From Cupriavidus sp. D39 (lineage in GTDB: Bacteria; Pseudomonadota; Gammaproteobacteria; Burkholderiales; Burkholderiaceae): a stretch of DNA of 64,000 nucleotides. The translations under genes and the position numbers were made by a program. The notes below the pieces were generated by a model. It made no database searches, was not told where the DNA came from, and saw only the letters and a program-made list of their open reading frames with translations. This document shows, in pieces, positions 63,459-64,000 of the stretch (position 1 is its first letter; every line of letters starts with the position of its first letter). Where the stretch lies: NCBI RefSeq assembly GCF_026627925.1, contig NZ_JAPNLE010000006.1, positions 310,001 through 374,000 on the forward strand, given 5' to 3'.

Positions 63459-64000
63459 TCACCGTTGTGCCACGGACGCAGGCGCTGCCATCGGCCGCGT
63501 CGGGACCGGAGGCTGGAACGCTGGCTGGGGCATGGGCATCTGAGGCGCCGTCGGGAAGCCGGGCGCCATCGCTGGCACCTGTGCTGGCAGCGGCGCGGCT
63601 GGCCTAGCTGCTGCTTCGGGTCCACCTACACGCCCAGCGTCCAGCAGGACAGCCGCGTCCTCCTGCACCAACGGGGCGAACACTTTGGTCTTGCCCCGGG
63701 TAAATGTCGTGCCGGCTCCCGAGATGTCAGCGACCGTGAAGCCGCGCCACTTCGCACCAACCCGGGCGGGATAGACCTGATCGCCCCACCTCACGTAGCT
63801 GCGCAGGCTCATAGCGCCGCCGGCAGCGCGGCCGTCGACGCCATAGAGGGCAATCGTCTGGGGCGAGCGCTCGCGTGCCTTGACCGTCGTGGCGCCGGCC
63901 GGTGCGGCGGTCAAGGCCGGAGCCGGGGCGGACTTGGCAAGATCCTGCTCCAGTTTCTGCAGCGCAACCTTGCCGTCGGCCTCGATCAGCCTCTGCGTGA
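63459..64000 (-). CDS. pilP: Type IV pilus biogenesis protein PilP-like (cut by window edge)
   Basis: The frame is open to the right edge, so the N-terminus is outside. Visible: TQRLIEADGKVALQKLEQDL, then VKARERSPQTIALYGVDGRA, MSLRSYVRWGDQVYPARVGA, WRGFTVADISGAGTTFTRGK, and a long Pro/Ala/Met-rich tail. IncI-type PilP proteins are small, have a beta-rich domain and precede PilQ, as here, with the stop overlapping the region of the pilQ start. Assignment rests mainly on position plus this layout; it would act in the periplasm or inner membrane. Confidence 0.6.
   Translation of the reverse strand, partial: TQRLIEADGKVALQKLEQDLAKSAPAPALTAAPAGATTVKARERSPQTIALYGVDGRAAGGAMSLRSYVRWGDQVYPARVGAKWRGFTVADISGAGTTFTRGKTKVFAPLVQEDAAVLLDAGRVGGPEAAARPAAPLPAQVPAMAPGFPTAPQMPMPQPAFQPPVPTRPMAAPASVAQR

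Noticed and set aside
1..64000. CRISPR array
   Set aside because: No regularly spaced repeats were seen; the only tandem repeat is the 69-bp coding duplication at 8315-8452.

Overview
The window is GC-rich DNA from a betaproteobacterium of the Burkholderiaceae, most like Cupriavidus/Ralstonia. The clues are a PhaZ-type intracellular PHB depolymerase, Bug-family periplasmic binding proteins, an AAHS aromatic-acid transporter, Liv-type ABC operons, an alanine/lysine-tailed HU protein and many small BON and DUF2188-like proteins. No rRNA, tRNA or CRISPR array is visible.

Region A (1-24 kb) is an accessory, heavily decayed zone. It opens with the C-terminal three quarters of fadE. It then carries small stress-type genes (three BON proteins, four DUF2188-like genes, short unknowns), an intact IS630 and an intact IS4 element with its target duplication. 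Relics of IS110, IS5, IS605-type TnpB, a ParB-like nuclease, a TPR protein and a response regulator are also present, along with phaZ. It closes with a small mobile-element-like set: a DUF6036 nucleotidyltransferase pair, a DUF6884 protein, a tyrosine-recombinase-like protein lacking its catalytic residues, and an HU-like protein followed by a clear terminator.

Region B (24-51.7 kb) is dense catabolic DNA. A LysR gene faces a threonine aldolase / M24 peptidase / Bug operon. A tannase-family lipoprotein and a TetR regulator follow, then an acyl-CoA synthetase whose promoter carries a long palindrome, then a Crp/Fnr regulator. Next come a thiolase / SDR / AAHS permease / nitroreductase operon diverging from a second acyl-CoA synthetase, and a LysR-flanked minus-strand operon. 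That operon holds methylmalonate-semialdehyde dehydrogenase, a quinone-oxidoreductase homologue, 3-hydroxyisobutyrate dehydrogenase, a complete branched-chain-type ABC transporter and an alcohol dehydrogenase. Together these suggest import, CoA activation, beta-oxidation and a 3-hydroxyisobutyrate-to-propionyl-CoA branch for an unidentified organic acid.

Region C (51.7-64 kb) starts with Tn3, group II intron and possible IS66 relics. It continues with a candidate defence pair (SMEK-type protein, DUF2971 protein), an SbcC/SbcD-like operon, and a conjugative type IV pilus block (pilR, pilQ, pilP) running off the right edge, as in integrative and conjugative elements.

One caution governs the whole annotation. 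At least a dozen otherwise normal genes are split by what looks like one missing base, nearly always in a short G, C or T run. Restoring that base rejoins both halves at the normal family length. These are listed as frameshifted, but many are probably intact in the organism.
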